From assembly GCA_015657535.1 (NCBI GenBank), contig JADHZB010001798.1, positions 29,547 through 93,546 on the forward strand: 64,000 nucleotides of DNA, in the 5' to 3' direction. Numbering within the stretch: position 1 is the stretch's first letter; the number at the start of each line of letters is the position of its first letter. The DNA is from Nephromyces sp. MM_2019. Its lineage: Eukaryota; Apicomplexa; Aconoidasida; Nephromycida. A program made the translations under genes and the position numbers. The notes beneath the pieces were generated by a model that saw nothing but the letters and a program-made list of their open reading frames with translations, was not told the origin of the DNA and did no database searches. This document shows positions 52,968 through 64,000 of the stretch, one piece after another.

Positions 52968-55213
52968 TTCTTCAAGGGAAAAAATAATTTTTTTTGGGTA
53001 GAAGGGAGAAGATAAATTATTTCTGTGTGCGCGCCGCTATTAGCTCATCCATCTGCACTGTGCTGCCAATGCTGTATGACAACAAATAAACTATTGTTAC
53101 CAAAGTATCGATAAAAAAATGGGTTATCATGACGTTGGCCTTTGGCATTTTTTTAAGCCTTGCGGTTGTACCACTAGATGATTCGCCGAAAAGCCCGAGC
53201 TTTCTAGCGCTTTAAGAAATAAATATTCTCTTCCTCCTCAGCTTGATTGCTGCTTCCTAATTTAATTTCTGCGGCACGAGATACAATGCACCTTCCACTA
53301 GTGCGCGAATACTTTGCAGTCTTATGCTGCGTACCTTACCTGAAGATTCGATGAAACATGGCAAAAGCTTAGAAAACTCAGGCAAAAATTGCAAGCTTAT
53401 AGCTCAGTTTCGAGGGCGAGCAGGTACTGTGAAGCGGAAAAAGAAAATAGTAAAAAAATTATTACTTGAAATTAGCCAGATTTAGATGCTAGCACACTTA
53501 TAAAAGTGAATTTTTTAAATCTCCATAAAAGTTTTGTTTAAAGCATCTCCACATTTAAGCAGCAATGTACACAAGGCAAGCAACATACGAACAAGTGGCA
53601 CACATTCTCATTAGGTACTGAATGCTAATAGAAGCAGAAATGACATTATTTCGCTTTCCCCTCTAAACCCTACCACTCGCTGAATCAACATTAATTGAAT
53701 ATTCGACAAAAACACTGCTTTATTGGGGTCAAACACCCCACTGATGGTTCTGCTTGTTTGATAGACATAAAGCAATGCCATTAGAGAGCGCATTTTCGAT
53801 AAACCAGCAGCTTATACTTGCAAAGTTCATTGTATGTGTAAAAAAAATAGTACTCCAACACGAGTGCTGCTAATGATGTAGAGTAGCTACTCCGCGTATT
53901 ATTGTTTATTCAGAAGTTTAGAGCTAGTAATCATCAAGCGTTAGTCCAGTCACTACTTCTCTTTTCTAATTATAATCTACAAGTTAGCCAATATATGCCT
54001 AGTGTGTATGCGATTTCAGAGATTTCTTCTGCTGCTAGCCTACAATTTAAGAACTTTGGAAAATCTTGCACTTGTAACATCATTTCTTTAAAAGTAAACG
54101 TCTCTTTCTGATACCGGCTTTTAACTTTCAATAACGCTTAACCGTGAGCGCCATCACCTGAATGCAGCTGCTTCCTGTAGCCATATGAGATTGAATCTTT
54201 GCGAGTATCATTCGCAAGTTTCCGGAAAAATAGAGTGCGAGAATTTATGTTTGCCCAAGTATATACTCAAGAAATATTGTCTACTTGGATTTGAGAATCC
54301 TCAAGCTCCCAGATATTGAAGCTGATATATAAGGGTTATTGTAATTACGCCGTATAGCTCCACCAATTACTAGTATAAGGGCCTTCTTTTGGGATCTCCT
54401 GAGCCAGCTATATAGCTTTACCAATTGCTAGTAAGAAGCTCTCTTTATGATCTCCTAAGTGAGTTGTATAGCTCTACCAATTACTAGTATAAGGGCCTTC
54501 CTTTAAAAACCTCCTATGCAAGTTCTATTGCTTTATCAGCAACTGCTAATTAGCTCCCTTTAAAGATCTCCTAAGTGAGCTGTATAGCTTCACCAATAAC
54601 TACTAAGAAGCTTCCAGTCTGGTAGACTTTTGAAGATATTCTTTCTTCTTCTTGAATAGTAAAGCTTGCTTCTTTGTTTCCTGTTTCTGTTAACAATGTA
54701 TTTCCCAAGGCGGTTGAGCACACAAGTTATTTCGCTTAAGCTCAACAGCTCGCTCCATGGCTGGCTTCTTCAAAGTTTTCCCGCTTGTTAAGCTGTGCCA
54801 GAAAGATTTACACACTCCCTGCCATCGTCTTCCATAGCATCTCAGTAGTCAGCTTCCCCACAAGTCAAAAATTTGGATTTGCTAAACTAATAAGCTTCTT
54901 CAAAACTTAAATCTAGATTTAATGAACCACTCAGCGTCTTCACGACTGAAGTCTAAATTTACTCAACTAGTGTACTTCCTTCCCAAAACTCAAAAATTTA
55001 ACTCAAATGATCACTTTATAAGATGATTATAACTTTTATTTTAAGCATCCTATTCTCTGTTACCTACAGCTACTGAGGTACCATACTTTTTTTGTTGTTT
55101 TATACGAAGTAAATTTACCCATGAAGCCCCATCTTCATTGTCCGTCACTAGGAAAGTGGCTGAAATAGAATATCCCAGCCAAACCTCTACTTTTCTAGTG
55201 AGAGAGGATCTGC
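52968..55213. other. Divergent intergenic region, AP-5 mu and leader-bearing E2
   Basis: Separates two divergently transcribed genes and should hold both promoters. It contains a degenerate tandem repeat at 54353-54614 and AT-rich sequence otherwise. No gene was recognised. Confidence 0.5.
54353..54614. repeat. 57-nt degenerate tandem repeat, about 4.5 copies
   Basis: Repeated blocks beginning TATAGCTCTACCAATTACTA followed by a T/C-rich segment and GATCTCCTAAGTGAG. Copies differ at many positions, so it is old. It lies 600 nt upstream of the E2 start codon. Confidence 0.8.
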
Positions 55214-58023
55214 ATGAATGAAATGAAGTATCTTTCCTCTCCCGTTGTTCTTCTCTTCGTTCTCCTTCCTCTTCTACTACATCATGAGGCTCAGTGTCAC
55301 CTCCATGGCATCGCTCCAGACTCTTTTTGGACCGGAAAAATTGGTGTTGAGGGTAGTCTCCCGTCTGCTTTGAAGCAGGATAGCAGCTTAAGGAGATTAT
55401 GGAATGGATGTGATCAAGCAAGGGAGCTCAAAATTGCTGGTAATTCCAAGCATAGGCAAGCTCCATTGCTGGCCTTGTTTCATCAAAGAGCCGGTAAGAT
55501 GGATGCTGGTAATCGCCTGATTTCCTCAATTTTTCCAATTAATTTCAGCTACAAAGAGGGTGGATGCTCTCAGAAACGCAATGAAGGCGATGATATAATA
55601 ATAAGCAGCAAGCAGTGGTCAAATTCGTTAGTCTTCTCCTGTCAAGGTGGTGGCAATGCATGCACTACTGGTGCCATTTTTCATCGTGGGAAAGTTGGGG
55701 ATCGATCACAACTTGATGCTCTTGTGACTGCAATGATACCACCACCAAGTTCTGGAAGTTCATCTACTTCTTCATCTGTGGAAAGAACAACAGGAAAGAA
55801 TAGTATACCATTATCCACGATAAAGCAGAAGCTGTCGCAACGTGGGAAAGCAAATAGCAGGATACTTAAGGTGCAGGCAGGAGAGGGCTTATGTTTTGTG
55901 CTGCATCACATTTTGAATTTGCTAGAATTTGCTGCTGCATGACGTGTTTCTTTGTGATATTATGTACTATATGATACGTTCAATCTTGGTGAATGCTAAA
56001 GTGAAGTCATTTTCATGAAGAACTAGGCAGAGTGAAGTTGCTCGATGCATTATTAGCAGACATTTGATATGTTTGGAAGATTAAGTTTGGCTATATACAC
56101 GAGATTGGATATTTTTGAGTCTACTGGCTACGTGATTTAGCTCTCGCGCACTGTTTCAAACTATTCTCAAGAATGGCTCCTAGTATCTTCTTCCAAACGA
56201 ATCAGTTAGGTTTAATGTATTACTTCCGAGCATTTCTCCTTTAAAAGAAAAAGACTTATTGGGTTTTTGATGTTTTTTGGCATTTTTTCATATTCTTTTT
56301 CAGGAACTTGAAGATTTCTGCCGAAATCCTCCCCCTAATTGTAGAGTAGAGGTTAACCCACGAAATGTGCGAGAGTGGATAGTATCAGTTACAGGTGTAA
56401 ACGGGACCATCTATGAAGGTGAAAGGTATTACCTTAAGATTATCTTTCCTTCTGACTATCCTTTTAAGCCTCCAAGTGTTTTTTTCCTACCTCCAGGTAT
56501 GAATCCTTGTGATTTTGGTGTAAATTTTTGTGATGATGTACATAAACTGCGTGAATAGTAAATTAAATATAATAGCCCTCAAAAGTGGCATCTATTTCAC
56601 TTAAGAAAATTATATGATAGTGAAGGAGCTGCTCTTTCACCTGAAAATTCTGATGCAATTACAAAACTCGCTGCTTAACTCTTTGATTTACTCCGTAGTT
56701 TTTTTAGAAATTTTTTTCCACATCCTTCATTTATGCTTTTCTGTGTATCTTTTGACCTCAATATCCCTTCCTCCTGTAGTTTTCTTCTGCTTTCCAGCCT
56801 TTTTTCATGATTTGGATGGTTTTCGCATTTCCAGCACTTCATTAAAGTTTGCTCATACACTTTTGAACAATTTTACCATGAGTTATTTTCTTTGATTACG
56901 GAATGGTTAACCCCTTCAAAACGCCAATGTCCTCATTTTCGGCTGCTCAGTTTCATTTTTCCGATAGCAGTTTGCATAGATTGAAAAGCTGCTTTCTTTT
57001 TAGACATTTGCATTACCCTTGGCTTCAGCTGTACGCTTTTTCGCACCTGAAAGGTGTTTCATATTGCTTTTTTGCCTCTTTTTTACCTGTCTAAGCCGTG
57101 AATATACAGTAAAACTGTGCTGCCTTTCAGAATGAGTCAATTTCATGAATTATCGTATGAAAGGTTTGCTTATTTGTAGCTTTATTTTAACCGAAATACT
57201 AAGGAATCAGTATGAATTCCCGATCCAGCTTTGTTTGGATAAGGATGCTACAGTAAAGTGTTTTTTTCTGAAGAAATTTTACCATCGTTAAAACTGCTGA
57301 ATAATGTTGATTACTGCAGCCCCCAGACATCCTCATATATACTCCAATGGTGATATATGCCTTAATTTGTTGGGCAACGACTGGAAACCAAGTATTAGGA
57401 TGAGCTCTGTGGTAGTTGCCATCTTATCTATGATGTCTAGTGCAAAAGAAAAGAAACTCCCAATGGATAATATTTCATGTATGTTTCTTAGACACTTTAA
57501 ATTTAGTTTTTTGGCGTATTCTAGGCATTTTTGCCTGCTATTCCATGTGAAGATTCGTCTAAATGTTGGCTTGAGTGTGTTTTTTTCCTTATTATCTTTT
57601 GATTTTTTGATAATACGTACTCGTTTTGGTTTATACTTTATAAATTTGATGCTTTCTCTGAATAAGGATTTTTCAGCCCGAATTAAATGATTTTTCTGCT
57701 CTCCTTCACAGTACTTATGAGTAAGGTTATCTATTGAGTAGGACATTTTTTATCGTCTATACGTCAAGTCCAAAATCTTTCTTGGTGCCTTTGATGTATA
57801 TAGTTTTTGCGATTCTCGTGGTGGTGGAACTTTTTATGCTTTTTTTATGGAATGCGCTACGATTGGCATTTGATGTTTTTTCAGCTTTGCGAATTCGCCG
57901 CTTGCAGTAGTCACCGGAGATGGCACTGATTTGCATTTTGCTAATAAATTTGTTTTTTCAGTATCCGACACTAAGGCGGGTAACAATCAAGGTAACTTTA
58001 TGTATCATGACGAGAATTGCTAG
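55214..58023 (+). CDS. Leader-bearing ubiquitin-conjugating enzyme E2, UBE2W-like, probable plastid SELMA
   Basis: E2 enzyme that carries ubiquitin (or a ubiquitin-like protein) on a catalytic Cys. Exons 55214-55870, 56304-56496, 57320-57478 and 57962-58023 join in phase to 356 residues. Exon 1 (219 codons) is entirely a leader: signal peptide with core VVLLFVLLPLLL ending about AQC, then a Ser/Lys/Gln-rich stretch with no homology I recognise. The UBC fold starts exactly at exon 2 (ELEDFCRNPPPNCRVEVNP) with TIYEGERYYLKIIFPSDYPF. Exon 3 has HPHIYSNGDICLNLL (catalytic Cys297), DWKPSIRMSSVVVAILSMMS and KEKKLPMDN. Exon 4 ends FMYHDENC. HPH instead of the usual HPN and the YHDxxC tail match UBE2W rather than other E2 classes. 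The leader suggests import toward the apicoplast periplastid space, alongside Cdc48. The location is inferred; no experimental support is in the sequence. Confidence 0.92.
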
Positions 58024-58024
58024 C

Positions 58025-58262
58025 GAAAAAAGGGGAAATCTCCTTATCTTCATGGCATAGAAGCCATAGCGACTGGAGGGAGCTTTATCAAGAAGGGAGG
58101 ATAAAACAAGCACTTCATGGCGGTTCGTCGTCTCGAAATTATAACAAAAAAAGGCTCTAAATCTCCTCATCTTTGCGGCATAGAAGCCATAGCGACTGGA
58201 GGGAGCTTTATCCCTAAAGCATGGCAAAACAAGTTTTACGTGACGGTTTCACACTTCGAATG
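58025..58262. repeat. Two-copy direct repeat, about 118 nt unit
   Basis: Copies at about 58025-58140 and 58145-58262 share GGCATAGAAGCCATAGCGAC and the following TGGAGGGAGCTTTATC without mismatch, with looser similarity on both sides. Each copy includes a small inverted repeat (GGC-ATAGAA-GCC). The first copy starts directly after the E2 stop codon, so it would be in its 3' UTR. Confidence 0.85.
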
Positions 58263-61200
58263 AACTTCAAAGTATTGTTGTTTATTAGGGTTATACTGAG
58301 CCTTAATCATGGTTGTTGTTGTTGTTGTTGTATGTGCGCATGTTTCTTCGGGCAGTTTCTCATGGCGAAAAATTTGGAAGAAATGCTTCACTTCAATGTA
58401 ATTTCTAGGGTTTATGTACTGCATTTTTGGGCTTTGCAAGCAGCTGCGTAAATGCAAGTATAATTGCTTCAATTTTGTTTCGGTCAACGTTGTATCATGC
58501 TCTGATAGGCAATCTTCTTTTGATGATTCTTTGCTGCTAGCCAAATATATAAGCTAGAGTTTTGTTTGTTTTCTCCTCCTTTAATCGCAACAATAAGATG
58601 AATTTCTTGGATATTTGTTTGTGAATCAAGAAGCTTGCAAAACGAATGAAGTTTACGCTTCTGAAGGCGCCTTGATTGCAGCTGCACTAAATTTAAGGTA
58701 TTTTGGTGAAAATTTTCTTCAGAATGCCATTTTTTTGGGGACTTTAGGCGAGAAAACATGTAAAGTTCAACGCTGTAATGTTAAGTGCAACTCGAAAATT
58801 ATTGATTTGAAGCTCTGAGAATTGTCGAGATGCAGTCTACACTTTTTGCGTTATTTTTTTATCTGCGATTTCCGCTCCTAAGCTTGCTGAGGTGGAAATG
58901 GGGGTGTTAATAGCTAGGAAAAAGCTAAAATGCTTTGGTATCAAAATTTTAGGGAAATGTTGATATTTTTTATCGCATGCGATGCGATTTTCAATTTTTT
59001 GATTAGCTGCCTGAAACAATCAGCTTATATTGGCAGAAAACTAAAGGCAGAATACAAATTCGAAGCAGAAAATCAGCCTAAAATGTATGAAATTTGTGCT
59101 TTATGGCTTGCAGCTCTTCTTCCTATCTTATCAGGTTAAGAAGGATGTTTTTTGCCTTTTCTTGGTCTCATCACCAGTTGAAAGACGCTTTGTTTCAATC
59201 AGCGTGCTTGACTTGCGATTTATGCGCGGTATAGGATGTCTGCGTATTCGCTCTCCTATGCTTTCTATAGTGTTGCTGACTTGTTGATGTTCTCTCTCTC
59301 TCTGATGTTTGCTTCCCTTAATATTATCAGTTTATTCCAATGGATCATGCCAAGTCTTTAGAAAGATATATGTGTGTGGGAGGATGCCAAGTCTTCATAG
59401 TAATCTACGTATGCAAGCACGGCAAGTCTTCATAACAATCCCTGTGTGTGTGAGTTTTGAGAATACTCGTAGGGTATACACATGCTTTAGGTTCTCGGTA
59501 AATCCCGGCTAAGGTATGACTAAACTTCCGGTGAATCTAACAACACACATCATATACACACCACCCTCCCTCTCAGGGTGGACATGTCTCTCTTCCACCT
59601 TTGAAGAGAATAAGATCGACATTTTTTGTTCATTCAATGTTTTTTTGAGAGGATCTTGAGGTTTTACTCAGTTATTTAATTAGGAGAGAACATACTACTA
59701 TTTCCTTCATAGCTTCATCTCATTTAACTTTCAAACTACAAAAGTAAGTTTCCATTAACTTAAACTTGAATGTCCAGTTTTTCCTCTACATTTCCACAGT
59801 GATTGCTTTTTTCGCCGCCTTAATAAGAATATTAAAAAAATAATGTCAAAACACCTGATTTTGATGAAGTAATAGGAAAATATGGTGTGTGGATAGCATT
59901 AGAGCAGCAAATTGTTTTCGTCTAAATGACTGCTTTGAGCTTCTCTCATTATACACACAGTTTGAAAAAAATGGGCATTGCTCAACGCCGCGGATTTCAT
60001 TGAATCCACATAAAAACTGGTGGAAAAAAAAAAGCCTTGAAGTTTCTATGGAGATGTATGTTGTGGTGTATCAATTTTAGGAGGAGGATGAATAAGCTGC
60101 ATACTCGAGGCTTTGAAGTATTTTATCGCTTTGTGCTACTACTGCTTTAAGAAAGATCAGCGTATGTATAGAATGAAGTGAAAAAACTCGAATATTTTTC
60201 GCTTTTTTCACGGAAGTATGTTCAATTGGGTGAAAATTTTTGGTTAGTTAAGCAGCCAAACTTTGAGTGAAGATGAAGACAAGCACTTTTTATATGTGCT
60301 GGATGTTTCGGTCTTTCTATAGACCCCCTCACTTAGGTGTAACCGTAATAAAGTTGCTAAGTCTGAGCTTTGCATAAATCATAAAAAATAGCAAAAGATC
60401 CTCAGATAATGTTTTTATTATGAAAGCAAGATATTTCAGCTTCCTTCATCATTCTTTTCAAACTCCAGGGGTAGAGCGAGAGGAGAGTAGTATAATCTCC
60501 AGCGCTTTCTGAGAGCAGCAATCTTCAGCGCTTTTCCTTAGAAACTAGCCTTCTTGCGACTGCCTGGTATTTCTTGGAGTATCCGCAGCTAGCTTTATAC
60601 TTTTTGCTCTCGTAGAAACCATATAGGATTGGCGCATGTCTTCGTAGCTGACGTGATGGAATTCCCAAAAAAGCTCATTTGCGCAACAGAAGCATCAATT
60701 TTTGCCTTTCATTTTATGCTGTGAGAAAGAAATTCGGAAGAAAACGATATTATGCAAACTTCTGAACTTATAAACTACGTTATACAAAATAATAATGAAA
60801 AATCCCTTGGACCTCAAGTGAATACAGTCGTTGAACCCGCGAAGTATTCTACTGCATAATTTAAAGGATAAGTTTGGAATGTTTTGTTCCGAATTTTCAG
60901 CTACTTACGCCAAATCTGGTAGGTTTTCCCGAGATCTTCCTACTAGCGGCTCCAAATCTAACTTTCCTTCCCCAAATATTCTTACAAAATACCATAAAAA
61001 TAAGTTAAACTATAAAATTATATAAAACCAGCTAAAAAATAAATTATAGAAACATATATATTTTCTTTTAAAAAACAAAAAAATCCTTATATTTTCACAG
61101 GATTTCTTTTGCATACAATTTAGCAGCAATTTTATAAATACCCAGTAACCCCAGCTTATAGCTTTGTAAAGTTTCCATTCCACTCTACACATTTTCCTTC

Positions 61201-61369
61201 AACTTCATTGCTAGTTGCTCTCAGCTGCTACAATTTTGACTTGGTAAAGCATTCTGCGGAGGAAGATAAAAAGCAAACACATAAATCCGGTATTTATATG
61301 TGCCGCTATCGCCACACCGCATACACTCCACCTACAGAGATAAACGCTCACAATCCAACAGAGAGGCAA

Positions 61370-61442
61370 ATGCACACACACACGCGCACGCCCACACACA
61401 CACACACGCACACACTCACACGCACACGCACGTACGCACACT
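61370..61442 (-). repeat. CA/CG microsatellite
   Basis: Run of CACACA and CGCACA dinucleotides on the + strand. No gene is assigned here. By the strand rule seen elsewhere in the window, its CA orientation would suggest minus-strand transcription, if any. Confidence 0.8.
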
Positions 61443-61838
61443 CAACGGGGAAAATAGCTAGAGAACCACACTATAGGCCATCGACGCTATTCAAGGTGTG
61501 AAACATAACCCGCCGGCCGAGCGTACGCACAGCCCAATTTGGCTTCGTAGAATCCAAGAAAACAGGCTGCACGTGTTTCATAAACTAAAAGCATCTAAAC
61601 ATCATTCCCTCTCCATAAAGCTCCTTTTTCATCGTCAAGATACCCACAAAGTGAAGAAAATATAAAAGTTACTGCTTTATTGAGTGTTATTGTCTCGGTA
61701 AGATGTAACAAAAAATACTTCTGTGTATATTATCTTGTTGCTTTCCTCCTGAAAAGATCCGTTTCTTGAACCCGACCTGATTGCTTTTCATTGCTCTAAT
61801 TCTGCAAATGAAGGCTCCTGCGTATCACCGGGACATCT

Positions 61839-62070
61839 TGGTTTTGGTGATATTTTTGCGGGTTTTTTCGTATGAAGAACAGCGGAAAAGTTCTTTTCAT
61901 TACAAAAAAGCCTCTTTGCTTGAATGTTTTGTGCCTGTTACGGCTAAATCTTCACTTTGGTGATGTTTTTATTGTTTTCATAAGAAGAACAGCGGAAAAG
62001 TTTTCTTCATCACAAAAAAGCCTCTTTTTTTAACTTTTCTATGCCTCTCACCGCGAAATTCGCAGAAAAC
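61839..62070. repeat. Two-copy direct repeat, about 112 nt unit
   Basis: Copies at about 61839-61950 and 61951-62070 share GAAGAACAGCGGAAAAGTT and CACAAAAAAGCCTCTTT-type blocks with scattered differences. No coding signal. Confidence 0.8.
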
Positions 62071-63057
62071 CGTAAAAGAAGTTTTGCATTTACGGAGCAA
62101 GTAAAGAGGCTAGCCTGCTGCCTTTTCAGACTTGTCAAAATGCGCCAAATTCCCACGTTTTTTGCCTTTTCACAAGTTTTAATGAATGATCTGTCTCTAG
62201 TTTTTTCCCGTCTTAAAAGCTAGGAATAGAATATTTCACGGTTTTTCTTCATTTCCACTTACTTTTGTTTTGCTACTCCCTGGTGTGTAGATGGTTTCTA
62301 GGCTTTCCGAAAAGTCGAACTATTGTTTATGAAGTTTTTTTGGGTGTCTCCTGCGTCATCTTGCAAGTTGCTTTGTGATTTTCTTAGGAAAAATTAGCAT
62401 TCAGTAGGGTTGAAGTGCTGCTAGTCTAGGTACTCTCTGGAAAGCAGTTTATTCAATTTGTGTGTTCTCTTGGTGATGAATGTGTGTACTTGCAAAGCAC
62501 ACGGTGGTGAATCTTCGTACAATTTGGTTGTGCTTTTTTTTCCTTCTCTGAGCCTTGTGTGAGGTCATAAAGACGAGACTCCTTTTTCGCTATTTGCTCA
62601 TCGATCTCTTTCTTACCCTCTTCTTTGGAAGCTTGCACACCACCCTCACTGTGTGCTCCTTTCTCATATTTTCTTACTTTTATGCGAGTGTTCCACTCAG
62701 AAATGCGCCATTTTTCAACCCAAGGTGGTGCAAATTCTCTGCGAAACGCGCAGAAAGACTTTCCTCCTTGTTGAGCGAGGTTTTCTTCATGTTTTGCCAG
62801 CCTTTCCGACATGTTATACGTATAAAACCACAAGTGCTCTGATTTGATGAATTTTCTAATGTAATTTCACCATCTGGTCTTAAAGGCATAAACATTGCAA
62901 TAATTTGAAAAATTTATACATTTTTTCCAAAAAAAACTTGTTCTTTTTGCTTTTATTCCCTTCACGCCCAGCCCTTAGCATCCACACACTTCTCTCTGAA
63001 ACTTCTTACAAATTCAAGCTATTGAGCTACCATTTATGCAGTGCTTGCTGGAATAAA

Positions 63058-63243
63058 ATGGAAAAAGAAGCCAAAATTGAGACTGCTGTTGCTGGATCAG
63101 CATCAGATGCCCCGAAATCTCAGACCGTTGAAGAAGATGTAACATCCGCTGAAGATGCCGTTCCTGAAAAGGCAAATTTTGTTGAAATTGTTCCTGGGAA
63201 GGTGCGCAAGGAAGTGTTGGAAGAAGGCGAAGGCGAATTGTGG
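63058..63243 (+). CDS. First exon of a probable FKBP-type protein (partial)
   Basis: ATG at 63058 opens a 62-codon frame that reads into an apparent GTAAAT donor at 63244. The first 40 residues are acidic, Ala/Ser-rich and probably disordered. The end, GKVRKEVLEEGEGELW, resembles the start of FKBP prolyl isomerase domains, in which a V-x-K-x-V-L-x-EG-x-GE segment precedes the hydrophobic core strands. The catalytic part would lie beyond the window. The downstream sequence is T-rich with TTC repeats (63902-64000), consistent with an intron. The assignment rests on a short motif only, and other start-site or family choices remain open. Confidence 0.4.
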
Positions 63244-63901
63244 GTAAATCATGCAATTTTGAGTATTTAGGCGTGGTATGGTCTAAAATTCATAGTTTGA
63301 AGGAAAAATGTGGATTTTTTTTTGGCTCTTTTTCTTGGAAAAAAACTTAACAAAACTGTGTGTTAGTTATTTTGGATTGTGCTACTCCTTTGACTATTTC
63401 GAAGAGAAAAAAATTTTTTTGGAGTTAAAAGATTCTTATTTTTGTTTTCAACTGAAATTGCGCTAAAAAATGTGAAATATTGCCTTTTTTTAGTGGTTTT
63501 ATGCCATTAATTTCTGTTTTATATGCGATGTTTTGTGTTGTTTTGAAGAAGACAACAGGGTGAGTATGTTAGAATTTTTCGCGATTGCCTGGCTGTTTTT
63601 TTCTAGTTCTCTTGTGAAGATTCACATTTTTGAAATACGAAAAATGGCCGGCAGTTTTGGCTGGAATCAGCATTGTGAGAAGAAAGCGGAAGACTAATTA
63701 AGATTGGGAGAAAAGCATCGGTTTTGAAAAGAGATTGACTTCATACGCTAGTGCAGGTTTTGGAATAATTTTGTGTGTGTGATTGAGAATTTAAAAAAAA
63801 GGGATTTATGGAGCTCTCTGAAGCCTTTTTTTGATGAGTTTGCTTGATTTGTCAATATCTGTTAAATGGTAGTAGCCTCTGTTTTCTATGTTTTTTCCGT
63901 A

Positions 63902-64000
63902 GTTTTCTTTTTTTTTTTTTTCTTCTTCTTCGTCTTTTCCACCTTCTTCTTCTTCTTCGTCTTTTCCACCTTCTTCTTCGTCTTTTCCACCTTCTTCTTC
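63902..64000 (+). repeat. TTC-rich tandem repeat at window edge
   Basis: Polypyrimidine tract with repeats of TTCTTCTTCGTCTTTTCCACC reaching the end of the window, probably within the first intron of the FKBP-like gene. Confidence 0.85.

Larger units (their letters stand above)
58024..63057. other. Five kilobases without a recognised gene
   Basis: Lies between the E2 gene and the FKBP-like exon, both on the + strand. It contains two two-copy direct repeats (58025-58262 and 61839-62070) and a CA microsatellite near 61370-61440. Short open frames exist (for example + 58930-59139 and + 62041-62223) but none shows homology or clear splice sites. Because genes here can be split into very small exons, an undetected gene is possible. 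Confidence 0.4.

Overview
This window is nuclear DNA from an intron-rich protist, most likely an apicomplexan or a close photosynthetic relative (chromerid type) that carries an apicoplast. Three things point there. Spliceosomal introns are everywhere. One alpha-tubulin is nearly the standard apicomplexan protein. Two genes, a Cdc48 ATPase and a ubiquitin-conjugating enzyme, each carry a long N-terminal leader starting with a signal peptide, as expected for the SELMA machinery that imports proteins into a complex plastid. The species cannot be fixed from sequence reading alone. Exon boundaries below were assigned by hand from homology, splice sites and reading phase.

Layout: 887-2953 (+), a tentative small-exon gene for a membrane protein. 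4109-5059 (-), a coiled-coil protein with introns of only 58-79 nt. 8780-18969 (+), plastid-type Cdc48 in 11 exons. 21623-34324 (-), cytosolic-type aspartyl-tRNA synthetase in 15 exons. 37229-39411 (+) and 40435-43205 (-), two alpha-tubulin genes tail to tail with identical intron positions. 45969-52967 (-), the mu subunit of the AP-5 adaptor complex. 55214-58023 (+), a leader-bearing UBE2W-like E2 enzyme in 4 exons. 63058 to the window edge (+), the first exon of a probable FKBP-type protein. Between the genes lie 1-5 kb stretches with little recognisable content.

Introns of the Cdc48 and aspartyl-tRNA synthetase genes are large (often 0.4-1.5 kb) and full of TG microsatellites and 25-68 nt minisatellites. 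The TG-rich strand is always the sense strand of the gene: TG on the + strand across Cdc48, CA on the + strand across the tRNA synthetase. A run of 50 N at 25613-25662 lies inside a 50-nt tandem repeat.

Functionally, the Cdc48 and E2 genes belong to one predicted pathway: ubiquitin-dependent protein translocation across the second-outermost plastid membrane, with Cdc48 as the pulling motor and E2 as the conjugating enzyme. The E2 has an HPH motif and a short YHDxxC tail like UBE2W, a class known to ubiquitinate free N-termini. This raises a testable idea about how imported proteins are tagged. The other genes are housekeeping (translation, cytoskeleton, late endosomal trafficking).
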